Source: a marine actinobacterium MedAcidi-G3 (lineage in GTDB: Bacteria > Actinomycetota > Acidimicrobiia > Acidimicrobiales > Poriferisodalaceae). From it: a DNA stretch of 64,000 bases. The stretch spans positions 62,001 through 126,000 of the forward strand of contig JUEP01000003.1 of the NCBI GenBank assembly GCA_000817105.1, written 5' to 3'. How positions within the stretch are numbered: position 1 is the stretch's first letter; each line of letters starts with the position of its first letter. The notes beneath the pieces are model-generated. The model ran no database searches. It had not been told where the DNA came from and saw nothing but the letters and a program-made list of their open reading frames with translations. Positions 17,915 through 27,995 of this stretch are shown piece after piece. The translations under genes and the position numbers were made by a program.

Positions 17915-19405
17915 TCACCCTCGAACCAGAACCGGGACTGCGTCTCGGGCAAACTCAATGAGAAATTGTGGCACTAAGCCAACAATAATCGTAAAGCCAA
18001 CTGCGGCCAGCACCACGACCGAAGTAGTCCAATGCCATATTGGTCGTGGCCCTTCTTCTCCTTCATCTACCACGTACATGGCCATAACTATGCGGAGGTA
18101 CATAAAGGCGCCGATAACAGCAGTCACCATCGATACTCCTGCGATGAAGTAGCTCTCGCTTTCGACCGCTGCTGCTATGACTTGAAACTTGGCGATAAAT
18201 CCTGAGGTCGTCGGGATACCGGCTTGAGCTAACAAGAGCACAGTGAATCCAATGGCGATTACCGGTCGACTGCGGCCAAGGCCCGTATAACGGCTGAGAG
18301 GATGTTCGTCGTCAGGTCCCATCGCCCCCACAATGGCAAATGAGCCCAACACCATCAGCGTGTATGTAAACAGATAGAAGAGGGCTGCCGAAGTGCCCGT
18401 AGCACTTGCTGAATGGACGGCCACAAGTACGTAACCGGCATGGCTGACCGATGAGAACGCAAGCATTCGCTTGATGTCGGTCTGCAATATCGCCATTACT
18501 GAACCTATAACCAGCGTAATAACGGCTAACGCGCCCACTATCGGAGCCCAATCAACATCGTGGCTCGCAAAGGCAGCAAAGAAAATTCTTAGCAAAGCAG
18601 CGAACCCCGCAGCTTTCGCTATTGAGGCCATCCATCCAGTAACGGGGCTTGGGGCACCCTGATAGACATCTGGTGCCCAAAAATGGAATGGGGCTGCTGC
18701 GACCTTAAAAGAAAGACCCACGAGCAAAAGCGCCATTGCCGCCATTAATAGATGCTGATCTTGGAATACAACGGCATCAAGATAGCTACGGATATGGACC
18801 AGGTTCGTAGATCCTGTAGCTCCATATGTAAGCGCTATCCCATAGAGCAAGAAAGCGGAGCTAAAGGCTCCGAGCACGAAATATTTGATCGCCGACTCGC
18901 GAGCTTCTGATCGTCGGTGATGCATTGCAATCATTACGTAGATCCCAATAGATAGAGCTTCAAGCCCTAAAAACATCACTATTAAGTCATTGGCTGATGC
19001 CATAACGATGGCGCCAGCTGCCGAGCACAAGAGCAGCGCATGAAACTCAGGCGGGTCCATCTCTTCACGGTCTAGGTAACCGTGTGAAAGTAATGCGGTA
19101 GTTGCTAATCCAATCAAAATCAGCACTGTAAAAAAGATGCTGAACCCGTCAACTCCGAAAGCCGAGGCAATCGATGATGACGGCCCATCGGCCTTGACAT
19201 CGCTCCAGAGACCGAGAGCTACCACAAACGAGGTAAGGGCGGCACATAGTGTGGTGACAGTTGTAAAGACAGTCGACGCTCGTTGCGGGGCAAGTGCACT
19301 AACAAGGAGAACAGCTAGCGCTGCTCCTAGGAGAATAATTTGTGGCAGTAAAGCCCACCAATTAACTGATGGTCCTACGAAACCAACGAGCTGCAGGCTT
19401 CCCAT
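17915..19405 (-). CDS. nuoN: Complex I subunit NuoN (14-gene cluster)
   Basis: A 496-residue antiporter-like subunit with the NuoN signature APFHFWAPDVYQGAPSPVTG, followed by the lysine-bearing helix MASIAKAAGFAALLR. Last gene of the complete nuoA-N operon, with its start overlapping the nuoM stop by one base. It differs clearly from the other NuoN in this window. Confidence 0.95.
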   Translation of the reverse strand: MGSLQLVGFVGPSVNWWALLPQIILLGAALAVLLVSALAPQRASTVFTTVTTLCAALTSFVVALGLWSDVKADGPSSSIASAFGVDGFSIFFTVLILIGLATTALLSHGYLDREEMDPPEFHALLLCSAAGAIVMASANDLIVMFLGLEALSIGIYVMIAMHHRRSEARESAIKYFVLGAFSSAFLLYGIALTYGATGSTNLVHIRSYLDAVVFQDQHLLMAAMALLLVGLSFKVAAAPFHFWAPDVYQGAPSPVTGWMASIAKAAGFAALLRIFFAAFASHDVDWAPIVGALAVITLVIGSVMAILQTDIKRMLAFSSVSHAGYVLVAVHSASATGTSAALFYLFTYTLMVLGSFAIVGAMGPDDEHPLSRYTGLGRSRPVIAIGFTVLLLAQAGIPTTSGFIAKFQVIAAAVESESYFIAGVSMVTAVIGAFMYLRIVMAMYVVDEGEEGPRPIWHWTTSVVVLAAVGFTIIVGLVPQFLIEFARDAVPVLVRG

Positions 19406-20979
19406 TAGTGGTCGTCCTTACTTCCATGGTCTCTCTCTACAACTACGGGAGCGCCAGGGTCAGGTTGGACATAATCGGAATGGTCTTCAAGATGTGAAAT
19501 GAGATTGTTAACAGCTGGTTCTATTCGCTCTAGAAGCGGTTTGGGGTAGACGCCAAGAAAAACGATCCCTACTAGGAACGGAGTTAACACCAATCCCTCT
19601 TTGAGACTGAGGTCGGCAGTTTTCTCATCATCTGCAGTTGGCTCACCATGAAAGACCCTCTGATAAGCCCAAAGCAGGTACAGAGCTGCGAGAATTACGC
19701 CGGTTGCCGCTATGACCGTCCACCAACGTCGTGTTTCGTAGGAGCCGATTAGCACAAGGAACTCACCTACAAAGCCGTTCAATCCAGGCACACCTATCGA
19801 CGACAGCATTGCGACGGTGAAAAAGCCGGCAAAAATGGGAGCCGCAGATTGGATGCCACTGAGTTCTGATATCGCTCGAGTTTTTCTTCTTTCATAGAGC
19901 ATGCCAACCATGAGGAATAGTGCTCCGGTCGACAAACCATGATTGATCATCTGCAGCACTCCTCCTTCCAGGCTTTGCGTGGTGAACGCAAAAATGCCCA
20001 GCACTATAAAGCCCATATGGGCGACTGAGGAGTATGCAACGAGTCGCTTCAAGTCTTTTTGCATGGTCGCAACAATTGCGCCGTAGATCACTCCTATAAC
20101 ACCCAAAGTGGCCAGTGTTGGGGCCGCCCACACAGATGCTTCGGGGAACAGGTAGAGGCCGAATCGCAGGAGCCCATAGGTTCCCAATTTAAGCATGACC
20201 GCGGCTAGGACCACCGAACCAGCGGTCGGCGCTTGAGTGTGAGCATCGGGCAACCAGGTATGGACTGGGACGACAGGCACTTTGATCACGAATGCGAGGA
20301 CAAAGGCTAGAAAGCAAAGGCGGGCTGTGTTTGTAGAAAGTGCTTGCCGTTGTGCCAACTCAATGACGTTAAACGTTATGTCTTGGCCGCCCGAGCTCAA
20401 TGTAGCGACACTGATAATCGCGACGAGCATGAGCGCCGAACCAGCCATTGTGTATAGAAAGAATTTGGTTGCCGCATAACGCCGGTCGTCGTATCCCCAG
20501 CCACCAATCAGCATGTACATGGGAACCAAGACGATTTCGAACATCACAAAAAACAGGAATAGATCAAGCGCCAAAAACGCCCCAAAAGAACCAGCTTGCA
20601 ACAAAAGTAGCCATGCTGTGTATGGCTTAGGGTCGTGGTGCGGGTCAACTGCTATGAGAACTATTGGAGTAATTAGCCCAGTAAGAACGACTAGCCACAA
20701 CGAAATTCCATCGACTCCTACATGCCAGTTGATCCCCAAACTCGGAATCCACGACTGAATTGACTGCAATTGGAATCCTGGATCTTGAACCGAGAACTCA
20801 GCCATGACATAGAGCGAAAATGCTCCGGCTATAGCCGCAAAAATAGCTCCAACCGGACGCATCAACTCGGGCCGACTGTTGGGCAGCAACACCACTACCA
20901 AAGCCCCTACGACAGGGACGATAATCAACGCATTTAGGACCGGAAAAGACGCAACGCTCTGGGCTGTTAGTAGTTGCAT
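19405..20979 (-). CDS. nuoM: Complex I subunit NuoM (14-gene cluster)
   Basis: A 524-residue antiporter-like subunit with VPVHTWLPDAHTQAPTAGS and VMLKLGTYGLLRFG. I place the start at the ATG at 20979, which overlaps the nuoL stop by one base (TGATG) and begins MQLLTAQSVASFP. An in-frame ATG 18 bases upstream is possible. The C-terminus ends in a short charged tail, DHGSKDDH, one of several His/Asp tails in this window. Confidence 0.95.
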   Translation of the reverse strand: MQLLTAQSVASFPVLNALIIVPVVGALVVVLLPNSRPELMRPVGAIFAAIAGAFSLYVMAEFSVQDPGFQLQSIQSWIPSLGINWHVGVDGISLWLVVLTGLITPIVLIAVDPHHDPKPYTAWLLLLQAGSFGAFLALDLFLFFVMFEIVLVPMYMLIGGWGYDDRRYAATKFFLYTMAGSALMLVAIISVATLSSGGQDITFNVIELAQRQALSTNTARLCFLAFVLAFVIKVPVVPVHTWLPDAHTQAPTAGSVVLAAVMLKLGTYGLLRFGLYLFPEASVWAAPTLATLGVIGVIYGAIVATMQKDLKRLVAYSSVAHMGFIVLGIFAFTTQSLEGGVLQMINHGLSTGALFLMVGMLYERRKTRAISELSGIQSAAPIFAGFFTVAMLSSIGVPGLNGFVGEFLVLIGSYETRRWWTVIAATGVILAALYLLWAYQRVFHGEPTADDEKTADLSLKEGLVLTPFLVGIVFLGVYPKPLLERIEPAVNNLISHLEDHSDYVQPDPGAPVVVERDHGSKDDH

Positions 20980-22856
20980 CACAGCAGTAGCCCCCATGCT
21001 AAGAGCGCAATTATTGCTAGAGCGCCAACCGCTATTCCAATGGCGTAATTGCGCATATATCCGGACTGAGTCGGCTGTATTAGTTGACCAAATTTCATTA
21101 TCAGACGGCCTAAGCCATTAACCGAGCCATCAACTACCGAAGAATCGAAGTCGGCTGTCTTTTGGAAAGCAGAAGTTCCAGTACCACCAACTACTCGCGC
21201 GTATGTTGCATCTACATACATCGCGTTTTCGAGGAATTCAGGTTCTAGGCGATCTGTGGGAATTCGTCGGGTCAGCCAACTGAGTATCGCGATCGATATG
21301 CCGATCAGTCCAGCCACAACTGAAATCACGGCCAAAGCTATCTTTGTTGCGGTTCCTGAGCTGAAGTGGTGAGGATGATGGAAAATTGGTTCCAGAAAAT
21401 GTTCTAACACGAGCCAGTCTTTGACGAGCGGCAAATTGATGGCCCCGCCAACTACTGCGGCTCCAGCAAGCAAACACAACGGAGTCGTCATCGTCCACGA
21501 TGATTCGTGGGGGTGGACGTCTTCTTCCCAATTCTGTTTTCCAAAGAACACCAAGATGACTTGGCGACTCATGTAATAAGCCGTGAGTAGCGCCGTGACT
21601 AAGCCAACAAACCACAGCAAGGGTCCAATATTTTTTTGTTCCCAGGCAGCTAGTAATATTTCATCTTTGGACCAGAATCCGGCAAACGGCGGAACGCCTG
21701 CTATTGCCAACCATCCGACAATGAACGTGCCTGCCGTTATGGGCATGACTGCGCGTAACGCCCCCATCTTTCGCATGTCTTGCTCGTCGTGCATTCCGTG
21801 AATCACTGAACCTGATCCCAAGAACAACAATGCTTTAAAAAATGCGTGGGTGATCACATGGAAGATCGCGGCTACGTATGCACCAGAGCCAATAGCAAGG
21901 AACATGTATCCCAGTTGACTGACAGTCGAATATGCCAAGACTTTTTTGATGTCATGTTGGGCCACTGCACATAGCGCAGCAAACAAAGCGGTTGCGGCAC
22001 CGACGACTGCGATAACCAGCAGCGCATCGTCAGTAAGAACGCTATTCATGCGAACCAGTAGATAGACCCCGGAGGTCACCATCGTCGCGGCGTGCACCAT
22101 TGCCGAAACCGGGGTTGGTCCTTCCATGGCGTCGGGTAACCACACATAAAGCGGCAATTGAGCTGATTTGCCTGCCGCAGCGACAAACAGAAGAAGCGAA
22201 ACAGCTGTGCCGGTTGCTGCCGACATCGCAGGGGAGTTAGAAATTTCTGTGTAGGTGACAGTACCTAGGGCCGACCAAATAGCGAATGTGGCGATCATGA
22301 ATCCCCAATCCCCTACTCGATTGGTGACAAAAGCCTTTTTGCCCGCTCGGGCCGCACTTTCTCGTTGGTGCCAGAAAGAAATAAGAAAATAAGAGCAGGC
22401 TCCGACGCCTTCCCAACCAAGAAAAGTAACTACCAAGTTGTTGCCGAACACCAACATAAGCATCGAGAACAAGAAGAGGTTTAGGTATAAGAAAAATTTT
22501 GAAAACTTGGGATCTCCATGCATATACCCGATCGAATAGAGATGAATTAATGATCCGACCCCGGTAACAAATAACGCCATGGTTATTGAGAGGGGGTCGA
22601 CCAAAAATCCTGCTTCAACTTTCAACGACCCTGCTGGAAGCCATTCGAAAAGAATAAATTCATACGAACGATCGCCTGCGTGCCCGTCTCTTCCCAACAA
22701 GCCCACGAAAACCGCCAAAGTTGCTAGGAACGATCCCCCTGCTGCGATTGTCGCTATCCATCCTGATCCCGGTTCGCCAACTTTGTGCCCAATCAAAAGC
22801 AACAAAAAGAAGCCCAGCAGCGGAAGAGCGGGAACAAGCCAAATCAGTTCAACCAC
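20979..22856 (-). CDS. nuoL: Complex I subunit NuoL (14-gene cluster)
   Basis: A 625-residue subunit of normal length. The channel segment YVWLPDAMEGPTPVSAMVHA and the C-terminal lateral helix are present. Unlike the NuoL of the other cluster it has no His/Asp repeat insert, although HHPHHF occurs in a loop near residue 484. Located 4 bases after nuoK. Confidence 0.96.
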   Translation of the reverse strand: MVELIWLVPALPLLGFFLLLLIGHKVGEPGSGWIATIAAGGSFLATLAVFVGLLGRDGHAGDRSYEFILFEWLPAGSLKVEAGFLVDPLSITMALFVTGVGSLIHLYSIGYMHGDPKFSKFFLYLNLFLFSMLMLVFGNNLVVTFLGWEGVGACSYFLISFWHQRESAARAGKKAFVTNRVGDWGFMIATFAIWSALGTVTYTEISNSPAMSAATGTAVSLLLFVAAAGKSAQLPLYVWLPDAMEGPTPVSAMVHAATMVTSGVYLLVRMNSVLTDDALLVIAVVGAATALFAALCAVAQHDIKKVLAYSTVSQLGYMFLAIGSGAYVAAIFHVITHAFFKALLFLGSGSVIHGMHDEQDMRKMGALRAVMPITAGTFIVGWLAIAGVPPFAGFWSKDEILLAAWEQKNIGPLLWFVGLVTALLTAYYMSRQVILVFFGKQNWEEDVHPHESSWTMTTPLCLLAGAAVVGGAINLPLVKDWLVLEHFLEPIFHHPHHFSSGTATKIALAVISVVAGLIGISIAILSWLTRRIPTDRLEPEFLENAMYVDATYARVVGGTGTSAFQKTADFDSSVVDGSVNGLGRLIMKFGQLIQPTQSGYMRNYAIGIAVGALAIIALLAWGLLL

Positions 22857-22860
22857 GACT

Positions 22861-23169
22861 TCACCCCTTCAATGCCGAAAGGTCGTCTGCTGTCGCACCG
22901 GGTTGACGACGGAGGATCGCTACGACTAGCCCTAAACCGACAACTACTTCAGCTGCAGCGACCACTAGGACGAAGAAGACAACTGTTTGGCCTCCAATAT
23001 CATCGAGTTGCTGGGCCATTGCAACGAAACTGAGGTTCACGCCATTCAGCATTAGTTCAACGCACATCAGCATGACCAACGGGTTTCGACGAATTAAAAG
23101 TCCTGTTCCTCCAATTACGAACAACATGGCACCGAGGACGAGGTACCAGCCTGTGGTGATTTCCATCAA
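22861..23169 (-). CDS. nuoK: Complex I subunit NuoK (14-gene cluster)
   Basis: A 102-residue subunit with three helices and the glutamate-bearing segments MCVELMLNGVNLSFV and VVAAAEVVVGLGLVVAIL. It overlaps nuoJ by 4 bases. Confidence 0.96.
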   Translation of the reverse strand: MMEITTGWYLVLGAMLFVIGGTGLLIRRNPLVMLMCVELMLNGVNLSFVAMAQQLDDIGGQTVVFFVLVVAAAEVVVGLGLVVAILRRQPGATADDLSALKG

Positions 23170-23720
23170 GCTTCATTCCCCGGTTCAGGTGCAACACCTA
23201 CAACGTTCTTTGGTTTGCGTGCGAGGACGACGGCTCCGATAACCGCAATCACCAACAACAAAGAGGTCAGTTCGAATGCGTAGACGTAGTCAGAAAATAA
23301 TGAACGCGCTAAGAGTCGCACATTTTCATCTCCTGTTGCCGATCCGCCTATTGCTTCTGCTCCAGTAACAGGTTCTTTAACGACCATTACGAGCAAAGCG
23401 AGTATTGCAAGCGAGCCCGCAGCGAAAACAAGGGCTGCCCATTTTTGGACAGGTAGAACTGATAACTCTAGGTTTTGAGCTCGATCGACTCCTAGCAACA
23501 TGATTACAAATAAGAACAGGACAACGATCGCTCCGGCATAAACGATGACCTGAACCGCAGCAAGAAAGTGGGCCTCTAGCGCTACAAACTGAACCGCTAT
23601 TCCAAATAATGTCATCACCAACATCAATGCTGAGTGAACTGGATTGCGGGCAAGAATTACTCCCAGAGCTCCTGTCAGACATATCGCTGCAGCGAGGATA
23701 AAGACAACGGTGTCAACCAT
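23166..23720 (-). CDS. nuoJ: Complex I subunit NuoJ (14-gene cluster)
   Basis: A 184-residue subunit with five predicted helices and the third-helix motif QVIVYAGAIVVLFLFVIMLLG. The start overlaps the nuoI stop by one base. Slightly longer than the NuoJ of the other cluster because of a hydrophilic loop before the last helix and a charged C-terminal tail. Confidence 0.95.
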   Translation of the reverse strand: MVDTVVFILAAAICLTGALGVILARNPVHSALMLVMTLFGIAVQFVALEAHFLAAVQVIVYAGAIVVLFLFVIMLLGVDRAQNLELSVLPVQKWAALVFAAGSLAILALLVMVVKEPVTGAEAIGGSATGDENVRLLARSLFSDYVYAFELTSLLLVIAVIGAVVLARKPKNVVGVAPEPGNEA

Positions 23721-24370
23721 TAATCAACATCCTCCAACTGATCGTGTTCGTGAGCCAGAGTCTCGGGTTTTTCATCACTAGCTGAGTCGTGTTGACCTAA
23801 TTCAGGGTCTCTAGTCCCGTAGCCAAGTTCGCCGCTCCAGCCAACTCGATTTTCATAGTCAGGATTCCCAGCCGAAGCGGTGGCACGCATCCAACCGGAT
23901 GTGGCTAAATCATCACCTTCATGCCAAAGTTCCCATGGTTGGCGCTGAGGCAAACCATCGTCTCCCACTACTAGCTCGTTCTTTGTGTAAATCGCGTCTG
24001 AGCGATTGGCAAAGCTGAATTCAAAGAGTTTCGACTCGGTAATTGCCTCGGTTGGGCACGCTTCAACGCACAGATCGCAATGAATACACCGCAAGTAATT
24101 GATCTCATATACGTATCCGTAGCGCTCGCCTGGGGACACTGGATCTGATTCAGAGTTATCTGCACCTCTGACGTATATGCATCTTGCAGGGCATACGCCA
24201 GCACACAGTTCGCAACCAATGCATTTTTCCATGCCATCTTCGTACCGATTGAGGACATGTCGACCGTGGAAACGTGAGGGCTTTGGGCGTTTTTCTTTTG
24301 GATATTCAGTTGTAACTCTCTCTTCAAAGAGTTTCATGAAAGTGACTTTGAAGCCACCGAGATACCCCAT
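23720..24370 (-). CDS. nuoI: Complex I subunit NuoI (14-gene cluster)
   Basis: A 216-residue ferredoxin-like subunit with two intact [4Fe-4S] motifs, [18 protein letters not shown] and [17 protein letters not shown]. It has a long C-terminal tail (about 60 residues past the usual end) that finishes acidic and with His residues ([11 protein letters not shown]). The start overlaps the nuoH stop by one base. Confidence 0.95.
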   Translation of the reverse strand: MGYLGGFKVTFMKLFEERVTTEYPKEKRPKPSRFHGRHVLNRYEDGMEKCIGCELCAGVCPARCIYVRGADNSESDPVSPGERYGYVYEINYLRCIHCDLCVEACPTEAITESKLFEFSFANRSDAIYTKNELVVGDDGLPQRQPWELWHEGDDLATSGWMRATASAGNPDYENRVGWSGELGYGTRDPELGQHDSASDEKPETLAHEHDQLEDVD

Positions 24371-25563
24371 TACGCCTCCTCTAATTCATCTTGGAAAGCG
24401 CGATCTCCAGCTCGAAGTCCCGCTAGGAGAAGGGCAGTTCCAATAGCCAATGCAATGAAAGCCGCACCGTAGGTTGCTATCCAATTCCAGTCGTTAGCCG
24501 CTCGGAGTTCTTTGAGGCTGATGAACATCAGCCAGAACAGAATTAAAGGGATAAGCAGTTTCCAACCAAGGTGCATCAGTTGGTCGTAGCGGAGTCTGGG
24601 AAGGGTCGCTCGAAACCAGACGAATACGAACAAGAAGGCTAAGACTTTGAGGAGGAACCATACAGTTGGCCAGAACCAAGTCATTCCAAACAAAATCGGT
24701 CCGGCGGGGCCTCCAAAGAACAAGGTCACCATGATCGCCGACATAGTGATCACATTCATGAATTCTGCAAGGAAGAAAAGGGCGAAACGAATTGACGAAT
24801 ACTCCGTGTGAAAGCCTCCGACTAGCTCCTGCTCCGCCTCAACTAAGTCAAATGGCGGCCGGTTAAGTTCAGCCGTTGCTGCAATGAGGAATACGATGAA
24901 GGGAACAACTCCCGAAGACAAAACGAACCATCTGGTGATGCCACCTGCTTGAGCGGCGACAATGCCATGCGTAGAGAGAGTTCCTGCCAGGATTACAACT
25001 ACGACCGTAGCCATTCCTAGAGCTGCCTCATAAGAGATGGCCTGTGCCGAAGCGCGCACCGACCCGATAAGTGGATATTTTGACCCAGATGCCCATCCCG
25101 CGAGCATCACTCCATAAACAGCGATTGACGACATCGCGAGCAGCAACAAAATGCCAATGGGTGGGTCGGCTACTTGGAGATACGTCTCTCGACCAAAAAT
25201 CGTGACGGTTCCTGATGAACCGCTACCGAATGAGCCGCCGATAGGCACAACGGCGAACGATAAGAATGCCGTGACTGCCGCTATGTAGGGCGCAAGCCGA
25301 AAAACTAAGGGGTCAGCATTTTCTGGACGAAGATCTTCTTTGAAAAAGAATTTCACGCCGTCAGCAAAAGTTTGTAATAAACCCCATGGGCCCGCCACGT
25401 TGGGACCAATTCGGTTCTGCATGTCCGAGATCAGTTTTCTCTCGAACCAAACCATAAACATAGTGGCGACAAGCAAAAACGTAAAAGCCACCAGCACTTT
25501 GGCCGCCATAATTCCAATGTCGACGAGGTCAACCCCATCAATAAAAAGCGGGTCCCCCGTCAC
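24370..25563 (-). CDS. nuoH: Complex I subunit NuoH (14-gene cluster)
   Basis: A 397-residue membrane subunit with segments [34 protein letters not shown] and [15 protein letters not shown]. It is longer than the other NuoH because of an additional C-terminal transmembrane segment (about residues 365-388, [20 protein letters not shown]). It overlaps nuoG by 4 bases (ATGA). Confidence 0.95.
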   Translation of the reverse strand: MTGDPLFIDGVDLVDIGIMAAKVLVAFTFLLVATMFMVWFERKLISDMQNRIGPNVAGPWGLLQTFADGVKFFFKEDLRPENADPLVFRLAPYIAAVTAFLSFAVVPIGGSFGSGSSGTVTIFGRETYLQVADPPIGILLLLAMSSIAVYGVMLAGWASGSKYPLIGSVRASAQAISYEAALGMATVVVVILAGTLSTHGIVAAQAGGITRWFVLSSGVVPFIVFLIAATAELNRPPFDLVEAEQELVGGFHTEYSSIRFALFFLAEFMNVITMSAIMVTLFFGGPAGPILFGMTWFWPTVWFLLKVLAFLFVFVWFRATLPRLRYDQLMHLGWKLLIPLILFWLMFISLKELRAANDWNWIATYGAAFIALAIGTALLLAGLRAGDRAFQDELEEA

Positions 25564-27995
25564 AACGTTTCAATCCTGATGTCATTGATCACAGCAGTAG
25601 CATCTATAAAACGATTTGCTCCTACGCCCGGTTGGTTGAATGGCAGTATTGCGGTTCCCCGTTGAACGTTGTCATCGGCTGTTACTGTCAAGTTTTCGGT
25701 GGCTCGGGTAGAGATGACCCGAACTTCAGTACCACTTGGTATACCAAGTCGTTGAAGGTCGTTCGGGTGAACTTTGATACTGGGTGATTCTGCCAGGTGT
25801 CGAAGCGACGGGCTTTGCTCTGTGGTCGTTGCTGCGTCCCATAGTTTGCGGCCGCTAATAAGCCGTAAACCATAACCGTCAGCAACGGGTGTGTCTTTCG
25901 GGACGGGCAAAGCAAGATCTATCGAACTTTGTTGAACCAAAATTCCTTCGAACATTTCAGAACTCTGCACTCTTTCTAGAGTGATGCCGGCGTGGCTAGG
26001 TGCGACTTGTTCAATTTCGCGCCAAATGTCCTCTTTGGACGTTAACTCCAAGTCGCCACCCAGACGCCATGCCAGTTCTGTCGCGATCATCCAGTCATCG
26101 CGGGTCGACCCTGGGGAAGTAATTTTTTGAGCGACTCGACTGATACGTCCTTCAATATTTGTTGTGGTGCCGCTCTGTTCCCCATACGCCGTCGCTGGCA
26201 AAACAATGTCAGCTTGTGCCACAGAAGAGGTAGCAAAGTTATCGATTGCTATAACTGTTTTGGTTTTTTGAATAGCGTCCGCCGCCAGATTACGATCAGG
26301 GAAATCAGATAGAGGATCCGCTCCCAAAAGAATCAAGGTTTCGATTTGCCCTGCAGCTGCGGCTTGCAGCATTTCAGAAGTCCCAAGACCAGATTTTTCG
26401 GGGATCTGCTTCCATTTCTCGGTAAGCGATGCACTGGGATTGCTGATTCTGGTGCGGCCGGGGAGAAACCCCGGAGCTAGGCCCATATCTAATGCTCCAC
26501 GAACATTTCCTCTCCGCACTGCGACTAAGAACGTGGCGTGCGGCAGTTCAGCCTGGATTACTGCAGCGGTAGCAACCGCCGGGTCTACTGATTCAGCAAC
26601 TGATGACCGTCCTAGAATCACTACAACCGAGCCATCGGAAAGTTGTTTTGCTAGCGGATCATCGCTGCTCAGCAATTCGCTGAGAGTTTTTGCCGCCTCG
26701 CCTGTCTGGCAACGGATTGAACGCTGGGCGTACGAGTCACTTCCAGTCGTGGCAGCTCCTATTTGAACTACTTGGGTTCGACCCTTTGTAGCGGCGCCCC
26801 GAAGTCGAAGGTGCAGTATCGCCAGTTCCTCTTTAAGGTCTGGACCAATTACTAGAACTGTGTCTGCCTCGCATGCATCTGCGATCGTTGCAGGCGGAAG
26901 ACCTAATACCAATTCTGCTGGGAGACCATCACCTAATTGTGCATCAACATTGTCAGTGCCAATCACGGACCGCGCGAATTTTGACCAGGCGTATGCATCC
27001 TCATTTGTCAATCGCGAGCCACCAATAATTCCCACTTTTTGAGGGCCTGCGCGACGGATAGCTTCAGCTGAGCTTGCTAGTGCTGAACCCCAGTCAGTTC
27101 CTAGTAGTTGTCGTTGGTTATCTGGGTCTCGAACAAAAGGAGAGGTAAGACGCTCATCACTGTTGACGGCCTCGAAGTTGAATCGCCCCTTATCGCAAAG
27201 CCAACCATGATTTACCGACTCTACGTCAACGCCAAGATAACGAACGAGTTCGTTTCTCGACGACTGGACTGAAATTCGGCAACCCATCGAACAGGTCGTG
27301 CATGTTGATTCGTTCTCTTCCAGGTCCCATGGGCGCGCCTTAAATCGATAAGGGGCTGCGGTAAGGGCTCCAACGGGGCAGATTTGAACAGTGTTCCCCG
27401 AGAAATAAGAACTAAATGGTTCGTCGGGGAATGTTAATACTTGAGTCGAATTTCCCCGCTCCGTGAACTGAATTAGCGGATCACCAGCAATCTCGTCGGC
27501 AAATCGGGTGCAGCGGTCGCAAAGAATGCACCGTTCACGATCTAGGTGAACTAGATCCGAAATTGGGATTGGTTTTTCGTAGTGACGTTTTTCCTCAATG
27601 AACCGTGATTCGCCAGGTCCATAGGCAAGCGTCTGGTCTTGGAGCGGACACTCGCCGCCTTTGTCACATACCGGACAGTCCAACGGGTGGTTGACTAGGA
27701 GGAACTCAAGAATCCCTTCTTGCGCTCTTTTCGTATCATCCGATTCGGTATCAACGATCATTCCCTCAGATACTGGGACCATGCATGATGGTTGAAGCAT
27801 TGGACCGCGGCCCGTATCGACATCAACTAGACACATGCGGCACATACCGACGGATGACATCCGCTCGTGGTAACAGAATCTGGGAATATGGACTCCCGCG
27901 CGATCAGCAGCCGCAATGAGCATCTCGCCCGATTGCGCTTCGATTTCAGTGCCGTTAACTGTGACGGTGACTTCAGTTACATCTTGCTCAGACAT
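25560..27995 (-). CDS. nuoG: Complex I subunit NuoG, with the N7 cluster motif
   Basis: An 811-residue iron-sulfur subunit. Ligands in order: [2Fe-2S] N1b at Cys41, Cys52, Cys55, Cys71; [4Fe-4S] N5-type with His103, Cys107, Cys110, Cys116; [4Fe-4S] N4 with Cys156, Cys159, Cys162, Cys206. The CxxCxxxCx27C motif at Cys232, Cys235, Cys239, Cys267 predicts the off-path cluster N7 known from E. coli and Thermus. A degenerate molybdopterin-oxidoreductase domain follows. With NuoE and NuoF it forms the NADH-oxidising arm. Only one copy exists for two complex I clusters. Confidence 0.97.
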   Translation of the reverse strand: MSEQDVTEVTVTVNGTEIEAQSGEMLIAAADRAGVHIPRFCYHERMSSVGMCRMCLVDVDTGRGPMLQPSCMVPVSEGMIVDTESDDTKRAQEGILEFLLVNHPLDCPVCDKGGECPLQDQTLAYGPGESRFIEEKRHYEKPIPISDLVHLDRERCILCDRCTRFADEIAGDPLIQFTERGNSTQVLTFPDEPFSSYFSGNTVQICPVGALTAAPYRFKARPWDLEENESTCTTCSMGCRISVQSSRNELVRYLGVDVESVNHGWLCDKGRFNFEAVNSDERLTSPFVRDPDNQRQLLGTDWGSALASSAEAIRRAGPQKVGIIGGSRLTNEDAYAWSKFARSVIGTDNVDAQLGDGLPAELVLGLPPATIADACEADTVLVIGPDLKEELAILHLRLRGAATKGRTQVVQIGAATTGSDSYAQRSIRCQTGEAAKTLSELLSSDDPLAKQLSDGSVVVILGRSSVAESVDPAVATAAVIQAELPHATFLVAVRRGNVRGALDMGLAPGFLPGRTRISNPSASLTEKWKQIPEKSGLGTSEMLQAAAAGQIETLILLGADPLSDFPDRNLAADAIQKTKTVIAIDNFATSSVAQADIVLPATAYGEQSGTTTNIEGRISRVAQKITSPGSTRDDWMIATELAWRLGGDLELTSKEDIWREIEQVAPSHAGITLERVQSSEMFEGILVQQSSIDLALPVPKDTPVADGYGLRLISGRKLWDAATTTEQSPSLRHLAESPSIKVHPNDLQRLGIPSGTEVRVISTRATENLTVTADDNVQRGTAILPFNQPGVGANRFIDATAVINDIRIETL